Below, piece by piece: positions 19,449 to 32,427 of a stretch of DNA of 64,000 nt (the stretch's first letter is position 1; each line of letters begins with the position of its first letter). The position numbers were made by a program, and so were the translations under genes. The stretch lies in assembly GCF_004342485.1 (NCBI RefSeq), contig NZ_SMBU01000002.1, forward strand, positions 62,001 to 126,000, read 5' to 3'. Below the pieces are notes generated by a model. The model did not search any database. It was not told the origin of the DNA and worked only from the letters and a program-made list of their open reading frames with translations. This DNA is from Roseateles saccharophilus. Its GTDB lineage: Bacteria > Pseudomonadota > Gammaproteobacteria > Burkholderiales > Burkholderiaceae_C.

Positions 19449-20085
19449 GCAATCCGGCCAGGATGTTGATGGCCAGGGCCAGCACGCCGGTGTTGAAGGC
19501 GAAGGCCAGCAGGGTCTGCAGCAGCACCAGGCGGCGCATCGGGCGCGAGCTGATGCCGACGTCCGAGGTCTGCGACGTGGCGGCCAGCGTGATCGAGAAA
19601 TAGAGGAAATCGCCATAGTCCGGCGGCCCGTCATCGCCCGGGAACTGCAGGCCCGGCGTGGCCTGGCCGGGGCGGTGGTAGAGGCTGGCATAGGCCAGCG
19701 CGAACTCGACCGGCAGCAGCAGCCAGGAGCCGCACACGGTCGCCGCCACCAACAGCAGATAGCCGGGCTGGTGCGACTGCTTGGCCGCCTGCAGTTCCAG
19801 CGTGATGGCCGCGAGGCTGGCCAGTGCGCCCAGCACCGCGAGCATCAGCACGACCGGCATGCCCTCTGCCAGCCGGCGGGCGCGCTGCTGCACGTGGCGC
19901 GCGGCGTCGCCGGTCAGCATCATCCAGACGATGAGGGGGAGGTAGATCCAGACGGCCAGGTTCCAGCCGATCAGCGCGCGGGTCTGCCAGGCCAGCGTGC
20001 CCGGCCAGATTGCGGCCAGCAGGCTGCCGGTCAGGATGGCGGCCAGCAGGCGAGGGCGCAGGCGCAACTGGGTCCAGAGATTCAT
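19441..20085 (-). CDS. DUF1345 integral membrane protein
   Basis: A 214-residue protein with about five hydrophobic helices. The family-defining segment GDFLYFSITLAATSQTSDVG lies near residue 155, after a PGDDGPPDY stretch. This is the DUF1345 pattern, in which a short motif before the last helices resembles a channel loop. No function is established. It diverges from the RNA methyltransferase gene, with only 26 bases between starts. Confidence 0.85.
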   Translation of the reverse strand: MNLWTQLRLRPRLLAAILTGSLLAAIWPGTLAWQTRALIGWNLAVWIYLPLIVWMMLTGDAARHVQQRARRLAEGMPVVLMLAVLGALASLAAITLELQAAKQSHQPGYLLLVAATVCGSWLLLPVEFALAYASLYHRPGQATPGLQFPGDDGPPDYGDFLYFSITLAATSQTSDVGISSRPMRRLVLLQTLLAFAFNTGVLALAINILAGLLN

Positions 20086-20111
20086 GCAGGGCGGCTTGGG
20101 ATAATGGGGCG

Positions 20112-21374
20112 ATGCATCCTAATGCCCTGCTGGAGCTGTGCGCCGAGCTGATCGCCGCCGTCAACAAGCTCGACGCGCCGGCCGACGCCACCGTCTCGGC
20201 CTTCTTTCGTCAACACAAGAACCTCGGCCCGCGCGAGCGCGCCAGCCTGGCCGAGACCGTCTACGCCATGCTGCGCGAGCGGCTCAAGTTCCAGAACCTG
20301 GCCCAGAGCGGTAGCGGCCCCATGCCGCGCCGCCTGGCCATCCTGGCCTGGCGCGGCAGCGACGCCTTCCTGCGCGGCGCGCTCGGCCCGGCGGAGCAGC
20401 AGTGGCTGGAGCAAGTCCAGGCCATTGCGCCGCAAAGCCTCGCGCCCAAGCTGCGCCACAACCTGCCCGACTGGCTGGCCGAGCCGCTGCTGGCCCGCCT
20501 GGGCGAGGAGGAGTTCTGGAAGCTTGCCGCTGCGATGAACGAGGCCGCGCCTTTGGACCTGCGGGTCAACACGCTCAAGCTCAAGCGCGAGGAGGCCCAG
20601 GCCCAGCTCGCCGCCGCCGGCATCGAGGCGGTGGCTACGCCCTATTCGCCGCTCGGCCTGCGCGTGCAGGGCAAGCCGGCGCTGAACAAGCTGGAACTGT
20701 TCACCAACGGCAGCATCGAGGTGCAGGACGAGGGCAGCCAGTTGCTGGCCCTGCTGCTGGCGCCCAAGCGCGGCGAGATGGTGGTGGACTTCTGCGCCGG
20801 TGCCGGCGGCAAGACCCTGGCCCTGGGCGCCGCGATGCGCAACACCGGCCGGCTCTATGCCTTCGACGTGTCCGGCCATCGGCTGGACGCCCTCAAGCCG
20901 CGGCTGGCGCGCAGCGGGCTGTCCAACGTCTACCCGGCCAGGATCGCCCACGAGCGCGACGAACGCATCAAGCGCCTGGCCGGCAAGATCGACAGGGTGC
21001 TCGTCGATGCGCCGTGCTCGGGCTTGGGCACGCTGCGCCGCAACCCGGACCTGAAGTGGCGCCAGTCGCCGCAGGCGGTGGCGGAGCTGCAGGACAAGCA
21101 GCGCGCCATCCTGGCCAGTGCCGCCCGCCTCGTGAAGCCGGGCGGGCGCCTCGTCTACGCCACCTGCAGCCTGCTGGACGCCGAGAACGAGGTCATCGCG
21201 GCCGAATTCGCCGCCGCCCACCCGGATTTCAAGCCTCTGGCGGCCGACGAACTGCTGGCCAAGGCCCAGGTCGAGAGCGCCGGCGAACTGGTGGAGAACG
21301 GCGCCCTGCGGCTCTGGCCGCACCGGCATGCGATGGATGGATTTTTCGCCGTCGCCTGGGAGCGGGCGGCTTGA
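20112..21374 (+). CDS. RsmB/NOP-family RNA (cytosine-5) methyltransferase
   Basis: A 420-residue SAM-dependent methyltransferase. The N-terminal 140 residues are a helical NusB-like domain. Then come RVNTLKLKREEAQAQL, the SAM motif VVDFCAGAGGKTLALGAA near residue 222, and the two catalytic cysteines in DAPCSGLGTLRRNPDLKW and YATCSLLDAENE. The target is probably rRNA cytosine, as for RsmB (C967 of 16S), but related enzymes act on tRNA, so the exact site is not certain. The start at 20112 avoids overlap with the divergent gene. Confidence 0.92.
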   Translation: MHPNALLELCAELIAAVNKLDAPADATVSAFFRQHKNLGPRERASLAETVYAMLRERLKFQNLAQSGSGPMPRRLAILAWRGSDAFLRGALGPAEQQWLEQVQAIAPQSLAPKLRHNLPDWLAEPLLARLGEEEFWKLAAAMNEAAPLDLRVNTLKLKREEAQAQLAAAGIEAVATPYSPLGLRVQGKPALNKLELFTNGSIEVQDEGSQLLALLLAPKRGEMVVDFCAGAGGKTLALGAAMRNTGRLYAFDVSGHRLDALKPRLARSGLSNVYPARIAHERDERIKRLAGKIDRVLVDAPCSGLGTLRRNPDLKWRQSPQAVAELQDKQRAILASAARLVKPGGRLVYATCSLLDAENEVIAAEFAAAHPDFKPLAADELLAKAQVESAGELVENGALRLWPHRHAMDGFFAVAWERAA

Positions 21375-21504
21375 TGACGGTCAAGGAACGCGCCGATTCG
21401 CACGACAACGCCGGAATGCGGTGTTCCACATTCCTTGATTTTGGGGGCGCGCCTCTACAATCGAGGTTCCTTTGCATGGCCGTTTTGGCCGAGGTCCTGG
21501 ACCC

Positions 21505-22716
21505 ATGAACGACATCCTGAACGCGCTGATGAACTGGCTGGCCAATGGCCTGCTGGGTTTCAGTGCCTGGCAACTGGTGGTCTACACCCTCGTGGTGACC
21601 CACATCACGATCGCATCTGTGACGATCTTCCTGCATCGTTCCCAGGCCCACCGTGCGCTGGATCTCGGTCCCATCCCTTCGCACTTTTTCCGCTTCTGGC
21701 TGTGGATGACCACCGGCATGGTCACCCGCGAGTGGGTGGCCATCCACCGCAAGCACCACGCCAAGTGCGAGACCGAGGAAGACCCTCACAGCCCGCAGAC
21801 CCGCGGCCTGGGCAAGGTCATGGCCGAGGGTGCCGAGCTCTACCGTGCCGAGGCCAAGAACGCCGAAACCATCGCCAAGTACAGCCGCGGCACGCCCGAT
21901 GACTGGATCGAGCGCAATGTCTACATCAGGCACAGCGCGCTCGGCGTGTCGCTGATGCTCATCATCAACATGGCCCTGTTCGGCGCCCTCGGCGCGACGA
22001 TCTGGGCCGTCCAGATGGTCTGGATCCCGTTCTGGGCCGCCGGCGTCATCAACGGCATCGGCCACTACTGGGGCTACCGCAATTTCGAGGCGCCCGACGC
22101 GTCGACCAACCTGATCCCCTGGACGCTGATCGTCGGTGGCGAAGAGCTGCACAACAACCACCACACCTACCCGACCTCGGCCAAGTTCTCGGTCAAGCCC
22201 TACGAGTTCGACATCGGCTGGGTCTACATCCGTGCTCTGGAAATGCTGGGCTGGGCCAAGGTCCGCAAGACGGCGCCCAAGCTGAGCTTGGGCGAGGTCC
22301 AGCCGGCCGATGCGCGCACGCTGGAGGCACTGATCGCCAACCGCTACGAAGTCATGGCCAGCTATGCGCGTGACCTGAGGGCGGCCTGCGCGACCGAACT
22401 GGCCAAGATCCAGGCCGAGGGCGGCAAGCACAGCGAACGCTTCGCCCAGTTCAAGCTGGCGAAGCGCTGGATGCACCGCGACAAGGAGCGCATCCCGCAG
22501 GCCGTGCAGGGCGAACTCGCCAACGCCCGTGCCGCCAGCCCGGTCATCGACAAGCTCGTGACGATGCGCGAGGAGCTGCGCCAGATGTGGACTCGCACGA
22601 ATGTGTCGGCCGAACAGCTGGTGGCCGACCTGCAGGCCTGGTGCCGCCGCGCCGAGGAAAGCGGTATCGCCGAGCTGCAGGCCTTCTCGATGCGCCTGCG
22701 CGCCGTTCACGCCTGA
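21505..22716 (+). CDS. membrane fatty-acid (acyl-CoA/acyl-lipid) desaturase
   Basis: A 403-residue di-iron desaturase. The three histidine boxes are HRSQAH starting at residue 44, HRKHH at 81-85 and HNNHH at 216-220. Hydrophobic pairs at residues 18-60 and about 150-195 place them on the cytoplasmic face. The last 130 residues form a soluble extension longer than in minimal enzymes (ending in a helical AEQLVADLQAWCRRAEESG region). It likely adds a double bond at carbon 9 of C16/C18 chains, to adjust membrane fluidity. The leader upstream of the start (21375-21504) is AT-richer and holds TTTGATTTTG-like promoter DNA. A strong terminator follows. Confidence 0.9.
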   Translation: MNDILNALMNWLANGLLGFSAWQLVVYTLVVTHITIASVTIFLHRSQAHRALDLGPIPSHFFRFWLWMTTGMVTREWVAIHRKHHAKCETEEDPHSPQTRGLGKVMAEGAELYRAEAKNAETIAKYSRGTPDDWIERNVYIRHSALGVSLMLIINMALFGALGATIWAVQMVWIPFWAAGVINGIGHYWGYRNFEAPDASTNLIPWTLIVGGEELHNNHHTYPTSAKFSVKPYEFDIGWVYIRALEMLGWAKVRKTAPKLSLGEVQPADARTLEALIANRYEVMASYARDLRAACATELAKIQAEGGKHSERFAQFKLAKRWMHRDKERIPQAVQGELANARAASPVIDKLVTMREELRQMWTRTNVSAEQLVADLQAWCRRAEESGIAELQAFSMRLRAVHA

Positions 22717-22738
22717 GGCGGCAGCGTTTCACCCGCGT

Positions 22739-22766
22739 AAAGGGCGCCCCGACGGGCGCCCTTTTT
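22739..22766 (+). terminator. intrinsic terminator of the desaturase gene
   Basis: A perfect 11-bp stem AAAGGGCGCCC with four-base loop and its complement ends in TTTTT, 22 bases after the stop. Confidence 0.93.
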
Positions 22767-22818
22767 CATGGGCTGACCTAGACTTGATACACACGGCTGC
22801 TGGTTTAGGAGGCCTGCC

Positions 22819-23310
22819 ATGACGAACCGTTGGATCGCCCTTGGGCTGCTGGCCCTTGGAGCCGCCGCGCAGGCGGATGTGAAGGTCAATTTCGTGCACC
22901 CCGAGAAGTTCTCGGACATCCGGGACAACGACGGCTTCAGCCGGCCTGAAGTGTTGAAGGATCTGGAGGCCCACATGATTGCCGAGGCGGGCAAGGTGCT
23001 GCCTGGGCGGGATGTGCGCTTCGACGTCACCGACGTCGACCTGGCGGGCGAGGTGGAGCCTTTTGGTCGCCACGGCCGGTGGCTGCGGGTCATGCGTGCG
23101 GTGACGTCGCCGGCCATCACGCTGACGTATGAGGTCCGCGAGGGCGGCGTGCTCGTCCGGCAGGGCGAGGCCAAGATGCGTGACATGGACTACCAGAACA
23201 GCTTCAACAGCCTGACCGACAGCGACCCTCTGCGCTATGAAAAGCGCATGTTCGACCGCTGGATGCAGAGCGAGTTCAATCCGGCTGCAGCGGCTGCCCG
23301 GGGTCACTGA
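22819..23310 (+). CDS. DUF3016 secreted/periplasmic protein
   Basis: A 163-residue protein with a short signal peptide (cleavage likely after AAAQA near residue 20). The body follows the DUF3016 pattern: VKVNFVHPEKFSDIRD at the start, LEAHMIAEAGKVLPG, then VTDVDLAGEVEPF and a closing RWMQSEF. No function is known for this family. The gene has a GGAGG site, stands alone, and ends in a terminator shared with the convergent rpmG. Confidence 0.85.
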   Translation: MTNRWIALGLLALGAAAQADVKVNFVHPEKFSDIRDNDGFSRPEVLKDLEAHMIAEAGKVLPGRDVRFDVTDVDLAGEVEPFGRHGRWLRVMRAVTSPAITLTYEVREGGVLVRQGEAKMRDMDYQNSFNSLTDSDPLRYEKRMFDRWMQSEFNPAAAAARGH

Positions 23311-23331
23311 CCACGCAGCGGCGCGACCAAC

Positions 23332-23367
23332 AAAAAACCCGCCAGCGTTGCCGCTTGGCGGGTTTTT
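23332..23367. terminator. bidirectional intrinsic terminator
   Basis: A-run, stem AAAAACCCGCCA with complement TGGCGGGTTTTT around a short loop. It serves the DUF3016 gene (plus strand) and rpmG (minus strand). Confidence 0.92.
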
Positions 23368-23404
23368 CTGGGCTGGGTTGCCAGGCGGCCTGGGCCGCCC
23401 GCCA

Positions 23405-23575
23405 TCACTTCAGCTTGATTTCCTTGTACAGGACGTGCTTGCGCGCCTTGGGGTCGAACTTCATGAATTCGAGCTTTTCGGGCGTGGTCTTCTTGTTCTT
23501 GTTCGTCGTGTAGAAGTGGCCGGTGCCCGCGGTGGACTCCAGCTTGATCTTTTCGCGGCCGCCTTTGGATGCCAT
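23405..23575 (-). CDS. rpmG: 50S ribosomal protein L33
   Basis: This 56-residue gene begins at ATG 23575 with [20 protein letters not shown] and ends [13 protein letters not shown]. This is the standard betaproteobacterial L33 of the zinc-independent type, as it lacks the CxxC pairs. It follows rpmB by 31 bases, the usual rpmB-rpmG operon, and ends at a bidirectional terminator. Confidence 0.97.
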   Translation of the reverse strand: MASKGGREKIKLESTAGTGHFYTTNKNKKTTPEKLEFMKFDPKARKHVLYKEIKLK

Positions 23576-23606
23576 GGTCGTATTCCTTTGCTAGGTCAGT
23601 GGACGA

Positions 23607-23840
23607 TCAGAGCTCGCCCTTGGCGCGCAGATCGGCGACGACTTGGTCGATGCCGACCTTGTCGATCAAACGCAGAGCGGCGTTGGTGATGCGCAGGCGC
23701 ACCCAACGGTTCTCGGATTCCACCCAGAAACGGCGGTACTGCAGGTTCGGCAGGAACCGGCGCTTGGTTTTGTTGTTGGCGTGGGAAACATTGTTCCCGA
23801 CCATGGGCTTCTTGCCCGTGACTTGACAGACGCGTGCCAT
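23607..23840 (-). CDS. rpmB: 50S ribosomal protein L28
   Basis: A 77-residue ribosomal protein. [20 protein letters not shown] opens the protein, the basic [13 protein letters not shown] follows, and it ends [11 protein letters not shown], as in proteobacterial L28. The ATG at 23840 has a GGAGAAGC site upstream. The frame continues far upstream without start support, and that part is not coding. The 184 bases between this start and the trxB stop hold the promoter region and nothing else that I can identify. Confidence 0.97.
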   Translation of the reverse strand: MARVCQVTGKKPMVGNNVSHANNKTKRRFLPNLQYRRFWVESENRWVRLRITNAALRLIDKVGIDQVVADLRAKGEL

Positions 23841-24024
23841 GACGCTTCTCCACTCTGACGATTGACCAGTTGCGCGAGACACCTCGTGCAACCCTTTGAC
23901 CGCAATGCCTGCTAAACCTCTCCCTCGAGCTTCCTCGAGAGTCGGGCGCGGTCCATCCAGCAGGCAAGCCGGCGAGTATAGCGGAAAACCCGTGAGCCGG
24001 GAAGGGGCTCGGCGCCCCAGCCGG

Positions 24025-25092
<1,068 letters not shown>

Positions 25093-25147
25093 TTAGGCAG
25101 GCGTCTTTTCGGGCTCCTGTCCGAGGCCCCAAACCTGGAGAGTGCAC

Positions 25148-25816
25148 ATGGCGATGATTTCCAACTTGGACCTGATCCGGCGGGTTCCGCTGTTCTCGAT
25201 GCTGACCACCGATCAGGCCCAGTCCATCGCCGACAGCGTCGTGAAACGCCGCTTCAAGCGCGGTGAACTGATCGTCGAGCAGGGGACCAAGTCCAACGCG
25301 TTGTTCATCCTGCTGAACGGCCGTGCGCGCGTGCTGACGGCCGACCACCGTGGCCGCGAGGTCATCCTCGCGGTGCTGCAGTCGGGTGACTATGTCGGCG
25401 AGATGAGCCTGATCGACAACGAGCCCCACTCGGCCACCGTGCGTGCCGAGGTGCAGACCGACATGCTGGTGCTCGGCCGCATGGAGTTCGCGCGCTGCCT
25501 GCCGGAGGGCAGCAGCCTGTCCTACGGCATCCTGCGCGGCCTCGTCGCGCGGCTGCGCAATGCCGACCGCCAGATCGAGTCGCTCGCGCTGCTGGACGTC
25601 TACGGCCGCGTGGCGCGCACGCTGCTGGACATGGCCGAGGACGAGAAGGGCATCAAGCTGATCCGCGGCAAGGTCTCGCGCCAGGACATGGCCAAGGTCG
25701 TCGGCGCTTCGCGCGAGATGGTCAGCCGCGTCATGAAGGACCTCGAGGAGCGCGGCGTCATCGAAACGCTTGAGAACGGTTCGGTGGTCATCAAGGAACG
25801 GTTGACCCACGATTGA
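25148..25816 (+). CDS. Crp/Fnr-family transcription regulator
   Basis: A 222-residue regulator with an N-terminal cyclic-nucleotide-binding fold ([37 protein letters not shown], and a cAMP-pocket-like [20 protein letters not shown]) and a C-terminal helix-turn-helix with [20 protein letters not shown]. The EM-SLID...SATV pocket resembles that of Crp, but whether it binds cAMP is not certain. No Fnr-type cysteine cluster is present. I chose ATG 25148, which has GGAGAG upstream; an in-frame GTG lies six bases earlier. ftsK follows 17 bases after the stop, so they may be cotranscribed. Confidence 0.9.
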   Translation: MAMISNLDLIRRVPLFSMLTTDQAQSIADSVVKRRFKRGELIVEQGTKSNALFILLNGRARVLTADHRGREVILAVLQSGDYVGEMSLIDNEPHSATVRAEVQTDMLVLGRMEFARCLPEGSSLSYGILRGLVARLRNADRQIESLALLDVYGRVARTLLDMAEDEKGIKLIRGKVSRQDMAKVVGASREMVSRVMKDLEERGVIETLENGSVVIKERLTHD

Positions 25817-25832
25817 GCGCCACAATGCGGGA

Positions 25833-28235
25833 ATGAGTTTTCCCCTCGGTTCACTGCTGGGCGGCCAGGCTGAATCCGGTGCCGCGAGCGAGCCCGCCGC
25901 CCCCGCCAAACCCACCCGCCGCCAGGCCCCCAAGCGCGAAGCCCGCCCGCCGTCGGCGGCATCCCGGCTGCTGCGCACGCCCCTGTGGCTGGCTCTCACG
26001 GCGCTGATGCTCGCCTTGCTCGTGCTGGCCCTGGCCACGCATGACCTGCGCGACGCGGCCTTCAGCACCAGCGGCCAGCGCGGGCTGGTCGGCAACCGCG
26101 TCGGCAGCTTCGGCGCCTGGCTGTCCGACGGCCTGCTTTTCGTCTTCGGCTTCTCGGCCTGGTGGTTGCCGCTGCTGGCCCTGCGTGCCTGGCTGCGCAG
26201 CCTGGCCGGCCTGCTGCGGCACGATACGGCCGAGGCGCCGCGCTGGAGCCAGCGTGCGCGCTGGTGGCTGGGTGTCGCGCTGCTGATCGGCGCGAGTTGT
26301 GCGCTGGAGTGGAGCCGCCTGTACGCGCTGGAGCCGCGGCTGCCGGGCCATGCGGGCGGCGTGCTGGGCTACACGCTGGGGCCGCTGGGCATGAGGGCGC
26401 TGGGCTTCGCGGGCTCCGGCGTCGTCTGGATCGTGCTGCTGCTGACCGGCATGTCCTGGGCGCTGCGCTTCTCCTGGGGCCATCTCGCCGAGCGCATCGG
26501 CGAGCGCATCGAGGCGCTGCGCGAGAAACGCATCGAGCAGCGCGAGATCAAGGCCGACCAGAAGGCCGGCCAGCAGGCGGTGAAGGAACGCGAGCAGGAG
26601 GTCGAGGTCGAGCGCGAGGCCGAGCGGGCCCTGGAGCGCGACCTCGGCTTCGAGCATGACGCGCCCCTGGTCATCGAGCCGCCCATCGTCGAGGTGCCGC
26701 AGTCCACCCGCGTCGCCAAGGAGCGCCAGCAGACGCTGTTCACCGACGCCGGCGATGCCAAGCTGCCCCAGGTCGACCTGCTGGACGCCGCGCCCGGCCG
26801 CCAGGAGACGGTCACGCCCGAGTCGCTGGAGATGACCAGCCGCCTCATCGAGAAGAAGCTGCGCGACTTCGGTGTCGAGGTGCATGTCGTCGCGGCTTCG
26901 CCGGGCCCCGTCATCACGCGCTACGAGATCGAGCCGGCCACCGGCGTGAAGGGCTCCCAGATCGTCGGGCTGGCCAAGGACCTGGCGCGTAGCCTGAGCC
27001 TCGTGTCCATCCGTGTCGTCGAGACCATTCCGGGCAAGAACTACATGGCCCTGGAGCTGCCCAACGCGCGGCGCCAGACCATCCGCCTGTCCGAGATCCT
27101 CGGCTCGCAGGTCTATGCCGACGCCGCCTCGCAGCTGACCATGGGCCTGGGCAAGGACATCATCGGCCTGCCGGTGGTGGCCGACCTCGCCAAGATGCCG
27201 CACTGCCTCGTCGCCGGCACGACCGGCTCGGGCAAGTCGGTGGGCATCAACGCGATGATCCTCAGCCTGCTCTACAAGGCCGAGGCCCGCGACGTGCGCC
27301 TCATCCTCATCGACCCCAAGATGCTGGAGATGAGCGTCTACGAGGGCATCCCGCACCTGCTCGCGCCGGTCGTGACCGACATGAAGCAGGCCGGCAACGC
27401 GCTGAACTGGTGCGTCGGCGAGATGGAGAGGCGCTACAAGCTGATGTCCAAGCTGGGCGTGCGCAACCTGGCCGGCTACAACAAGAAGATCGACGAGGCG
27501 AAAGCCAACGGCATCAGCATCCCCAACCCGTTCGCGCTGAACAACGATGACCCCGAGCCGCTGGAGCGCCTGCCGTTCATCGTCGTCGTCATCGACGAGC
27601 TGGCCGACCTGATGATGGTCGTCGGCAAGAAGATCGAGGAGTTGATCGCCCGCCTGGCGCAGAAGGCGCGCGCGGCAGGCATCCACCTCATTCTCGCCAC
27701 GCAGCGGCCGTCGGTGGACGTCATCACCGGCCTGATCAAGGCCAACATCCCGACCCGCCTGTCCTTCCAGGTCAGCAGCAAGATCGACAGCCGCACCATC
27801 CTCGACCAGATGGGCGCCGAGGCCCTGCTGGGCATGGGCGACATGCTCTACATGCCCTCCGGTACCGGTCTGCCCATCCGCGTGCACGGCGCCTTTGTCA
27901 GCGACGAGGAGGTGCACCGCGTTGTGGAGTACATCAAGTCGCAAGGTGAACCGAACTACGTCGAAGGCATCCTCGAAGGCGGCGTGCTCGACGACGCGGG
28001 CGGCGAAGCGCCGGCGCCCGGTGAAGCCAGCGGCGAACAGGATCCCATGTACGACCAGGCCGTGGCCATCGTGCTGCAGCATCGCAAGGCCTCGATCTCG
28101 CTGGTGCAGCGGCATCTGCGCATCGGCTACAACCGCGCCGCGCGGCTGCTGGAGCAGATGGAGAACTCGGGCCTCGTCGGTGCGCTGGCGGCCAATGGCA
28201 GCCGCGAATTGATTGTTCCGAAGCGAGACGAATGA
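25833..28235 (+). CDS. ftsK: DNA translocase FtsK
   Basis: This 800-residue septal ATPase clears and resolves chromosome termini during division. The N-terminal 220 residues hold about four membrane helices. A charged linker rich in Glu/Arg follows (residues 225-290). The motor domain has Walker [16 protein letters not shown] near residue 461, Walker [15 protein letters not shown], and the [12 protein letters not shown] segment. The C-terminal 65 residues form the winged-helix gamma domain ([20 protein letters not shown]), which reads KOPS sites. It overlaps lolA by four bases (ATGA). Confidence 0.97.
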   Translation: MSFPLGSLLGGQAESGAASEPAAPAKPTRRQAPKREARPPSAASRLLRTPLWLALTALMLALLVLALATHDLRDAAFSTSGQRGLVGNRVGSFGAWLSDGLLFVFGFSAWWLPLLALRAWLRSLAGLLRHDTAEAPRWSQRARWWLGVALLIGASCALEWSRLYALEPRLPGHAGGVLGYTLGPLGMRALGFAGSGVVWIVLLLTGMSWALRFSWGHLAERIGERIEALREKRIEQREIKADQKAGQQAVKEREQEVEVEREAERALERDLGFEHDAPLVIEPPIVEVPQSTRVAKERQQTLFTDAGDAKLPQVDLLDAAPGRQETVTPESLEMTSRLIEKKLRDFGVEVHVVAASPGPVITRYEIEPATGVKGSQIVGLAKDLARSLSLVSIRVVETIPGKNYMALELPNARRQTIRLSEILGSQVYADAASQLTMGLGKDIIGLPVVADLAKMPHCLVAGTTGSGKSVGINAMILSLLYKAEARDVRLILIDPKMLEMSVYEGIPHLLAPVVTDMKQAGNALNWCVGEMERRYKLMSKLGVRNLAGYNKKIDEAKANGISIPNPFALNNDDPEPLERLPFIVVVIDELADLMMVVGKKIEELIARLAQKARAAGIHLILATQRPSVDVITGLIKANIPTRLSFQVSSKIDSRTILDQMGAEALLGMGDMLYMPSGTGLPIRVHGAFVSDEEVHRVVEYIKSQGEPNYVEGILEGGVLDDAGGEAPAPGEASGEQDPMYDQAVAIVLQHRKASISLVQRHLRIGYNRAARLLEQMENSGLVGALAANGSRELIVPKRDE

Positions 28236-28855
28236 AGCATTTCCTCATTGCCCTGGCCCTGGCCCTGGCCCTGGCCCTGTGCGCTGCCGGTGTCGCCCAC
28301 GCCGATGCCGTCGACGCGCTGCGCGACTTCGCGCATGACGTGAAGAGCGGCAAGGCCAATTTCACGCAGACCGTCACCTCGCCGGACGGCAAGCGCAAGA
28401 AGCTGTCCAGCGGCAGCTTCGAGTTCGAGAGGCCCAACCGCTTCCGCTTCGCCTATGCCAAGCCCTTCGAGCAGACCATCGTGGCGGACGGCCAGAAAGT
28501 CTGGATCTACGACGCCGACCTGAACCAGGCCAGCTCGCGCAAGCTGGCCGATGCGCTCGGTGCCACGCCCGCGGCCCTGCTGGCCGGCGCCAACATCGAA
28601 CACGACTTCACGCTGAAGGCCCAGCCCAGCGAGGGTGGCGTGGACTGGGTGCAGGCGGCGCCCAAGCAGGCCGAGTCCACCATCCAGTCGCTCAAGCTCG
28701 GCTTCAGGGGCAAGGAGCTGGCCGCGATGGAGATCGTCGACGGCTTCGGCCAGCGCTCGCGGCTGGACTTCAGCGCCGTGCAGGCCAATGTGCCCGTGTC
28801 GGCCGAACGCTTCCAGTTCAAGCTGCCGGCCGGTGCCGACCTGATCGAGCAGTGA
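28232..28855 (+). CDS. lolA: outer-membrane lipoprotein carrier protein LolA
   Basis: A 207-residue periplasmic chaperone that carries lipoproteins from LolCDE to LolB. The signal peptide has an unusually regular hydrophobic core of repeated Leu-Ala, encoded by a hexanucleotide repeat. The mature part shows the family pattern [45 protein letters not shown] and [19 protein letters not shown] overlap with ftsK and GTGA overlap with rarA make a tight three-gene operon, a known order in related bacteria. Confidence 0.96.
   Translation: MKHFLIALALALALALCAAGVAHADAVDALRDFAHDVKSGKANFTQTVTSPDGKRKKLSSGSFEFERPNRFRFAYAKPFEQTIVADGQKVWIYDADLNQASSRKLADALGATPAALLAGANIEHDFTLKAQPSEGGVDWVQAAPKQAESTIQSLKLGFRGKELAAMEIVDGFGQRSRLDFSAVQANVPVSAERFQFKLPAGADLIEQ
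28250..28279. repeat. (GCCCTG)5 microsatellite in the lolA signal peptide
   Basis: Five exact GCCCTG units run from 28250. Each unit encodes two residues (Leu-Ala), so slippage would lengthen or shorten the signal-peptide core by two residues and keep the frame. Confidence 0.9.
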
Positions 28856-30189
28856 GCGGTTCGCTTTTCGACGACGACGAGGCGCTGCCCGCGCGGGCAG
28901 CGCCGACGGCGCCGCTCGCCGGCATCCCGCTGGCCGAGCGCCTGCGGCCGAAGACGCTGGACGAGGTTATCGGCCAGCGCCACCTGCTCGGGCCCGGCAT
29001 GCCCCTGCGCGTGGCCTTCGACGCCGGCCGGCTGCACAGCATGATCCTGTGGGGCCCGCCGGGTGTCGGCAAGACGACGCTGGCGCGGCTGATGGCCGGC
29101 GCCTTCGACGCTCAGTTCATCGCGATCTCGGCCGTGCTCGGCGGCGTCAAGGAGATTCGCGAGGCGGTCGAGCGCGCCCAGGTCGCTGCGGCCCAGGGGC
29201 GGCGCACGGTGGTCTTCGTCGACGAGGTGCACCGCTTCAACAAGTCGCAGCAGGACGCCTTCCTGCCCCATGTCGAGGCGGGCCTTTTCACCTTCATCGG
29301 CGCGACGACCGAGAACCCCAGCTTCGAGGTCAACTCGGCCCTGCTGTCACGCGCCACCGTGCAGGTGCTCAAGAGCCTGGATGCCGACGAACTCGGCCAA
29401 CTGATCGAGCGCGGTGCGGCCGAGCTGGGCGTCGCGCCGCCCACGCCCGAGGCGGCCCAGCGCCTCGTCGGCTATGCCGACGGCGATGCGCGCCGGCTGC
29501 TGAACGCCTTCGACACGGCGGCTTCGCTGGCGCAAGGCGCACCCATCGACGAAGCCTTGCTGGAACGTGCCCTGGGCGAGCAGCTGCGCCGTTACGACAA
29601 GGGCGGCGACCAGTTCTACGACGTCATCTCGGCCTTGCACAAATCGGTGCGTGGCAGCAGCCCCGACGGCGCGCTCTACTGGTTCGCGCGCATGCTCGAC
29701 GGCGGCGTGGACGCGCGCTACATCTCGCGCCGCCTGATCCGCATGGCCAGCGAGGACATCGGCTTGGCCGATCCGCGCGCGCTGCGCATCACGCTGGACG
29801 CGGCCGAAGCCTACGAGCGCCTGGGCTCACCCGAGGGCGAGCTGGCGCTGGCCGAGGCCGTCGTCTACCTGGCCATCGCGCCCAAGTCCAACGCGGTCTA
29901 CAAGGCCTTCAACGAGGTCAGAGCCTTCATCAAACAGGACCAGAGCCGCCCGGTGCCCGTGCACCTGCGCAACGCGCCGACGCGGCTGATGAAGGAGCTG
30001 GGCTATGGCAAGGCCTATCGTTACGCCCATGACGAGCCCAATGCCTATGCGGCCGGCGAGCAATACCTGCCTGACGGGCTGGAAGGCGAGCGCTGGTACG
30101 AACCCGTGCCGCGCGGCCTGGAGCTGCGCATTGCCGACAAGCTGGCCGAACTGCGCCGGCTGGACGATGAAGCGGCTGCTGGCGGCTAG
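28852..30189 (+). CDS. rarA: replication-associated recombination ATPase RarA (MgsA)
   Basis: A 445-residue AAA+ protein related to clamp loaders. It acts at stalled forks. [20 protein letters not shown] opens the conserved part, Walker A is [16 protein letters not shown] near residue 70, Walker [17 protein letters not shown], and sensor 1 [14 protein letters not shown]. The C-terminal tetramerisation part has [17 protein letters not shown] and [14 protein letters not shown] motifs. The start is GTG, overlapping the lolA stop (GTGA). The 3' end overlaps the next gene by 23 bases. Confidence 0.96.
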   Translation: MSGSLFDDDEALPARAAPTAPLAGIPLAERLRPKTLDEVIGQRHLLGPGMPLRVAFDAGRLHSMILWGPPGVGKTTLARLMAGAFDAQFIAISAVLGGVKEIREAVERAQVAAAQGRRTVVFVDEVHRFNKSQQDAFLPHVEAGLFTFIGATTENPSFEVNSALLSRATVQVLKSLDADELGQLIERGAAELGVAPPTPEAAQRLVGYADGDARRLLNAFDTAASLAQGAPIDEALLERALGEQLRRYDKGGDQFYDVISALHKSVRGSSPDGALYWFARMLDGGVDARYISRRLIRMASEDIGLADPRALRITLDAAEAYERLGSPEGELALAEAVVYLAIAPKSNAVYKAFNEVRAFIKQDQSRPVPVHLRNAPTRLMKELGYGKAYRYAHDEPNAYAAGEQYLPDGLEGERWYEPVPRGLELRIADKLAELRRLDDEAAAGG

Positions 30190-31074
30190 CGCGGCGCTGG
30201 CGGCGCTGGCGGCGCTGTGCTTCGGCCTGACGGCCCAGGCGGCCGACGGCCCCACGCTCACGCGCGTGCGTGACACCGGCGTCATCGTCATCGGCTACCG
30301 GCCGGCCTCGTTGCCCTTCTCCTATCTCGACGCCCAGCTGCGGCCCACCGGCTATACGGTGGAACTCTGCGACCGCATCGTCGCCGCCGTGCGCAGCCGG
30401 CTGCAGCTGCCCGACCTGGAGGTGCGCCGCGTGGAGGTGGCCTCGGCCACGCGCATGCCGCTCGTCATCAATGGCACGTTGGACCTGGAGTGCGGCATCA
30501 CGACCCACACGGCCGAGCGCGCCCGCAACCAGGCCTTCTCGCTGACCATCTTCATCGCCGAGACGCGGCTGATGACGCGCGCCTCGGACCGCGTGCAGGG
30601 CCTCGCGGACCTGCGCGGCATGGCCGTGGCGTCCACCATCGGCACGACCAGCATCCAGCACCTGGCCAAGGTCAACGAACAGCAGGACCTGGGCATCCGC
30701 ATCCTCGGCGGCCTGGACGACCCCGAGGGCTTCCAGCTGCTGCGCAGCGGCCGCGCCTCGGCCTTCCTGATGGACGACGTGCTGCTGCGCGCGCTGCTGG
30801 CCCAGCAGGGGCCGGGCGCGGACGACTACCGCATCTCTGACCAGGCGCTGACCGTCGAGCCCTATGCCATCGGCCTGCGCAAGGGCGACCCGCAGTTCAA
30901 GGCCCTGGTGGACGAGGTGCTGGCCGGGCTCTACCGCAGCGGCGAGATCCACGCCATCTACCGCCGCTGGTTCGAGTCGCCGCTGCCGTCGCAGGGGCTC
31001 AACCTGAAGCTGCCGATGAGCGCGGCCTTCCGCCGCGTCATCGCCAACCCGACCGACTCGCCGGACCCCGAGCG

Positions 31075-31084
<10 letters not shown>
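30167..31084 (+). CDS. GltI-like acidic amino-acid ABC binding protein
   Basis: A 305-residue periplasmic binding protein of family 3. The signal peptide ([20 protein letters not shown]) ends near AQA. The ligand-binding body closely follows glutamate/aspartate binding protein GltI: LPFSYLD, RMPLVINGTLDLECGITTHT, LRGMAVASTIGTTSIQHLAKV, RASAFLMDDVLL and closing SPLPSQGLNLKLPMS. The start lies inside rarA, and no gltJKL permease genes are near. The convergent neighbours are a DctD/DctB-type pair, so the protein might supply an extracellular glutamate or aspartate signal or use a transporter encoded elsewhere (inference). The last 10 bases overlap the regulator gene. Confidence 0.88.

Positions 31085-32419
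<1,335 letters not shown>

Positions 32420-32427
<8 letters not shown>

Noticed and set aside
28250-28279. On/off phase variation of lolA
   Set aside because: The repeat unit is six bases, so slippage cannot shift the frame.
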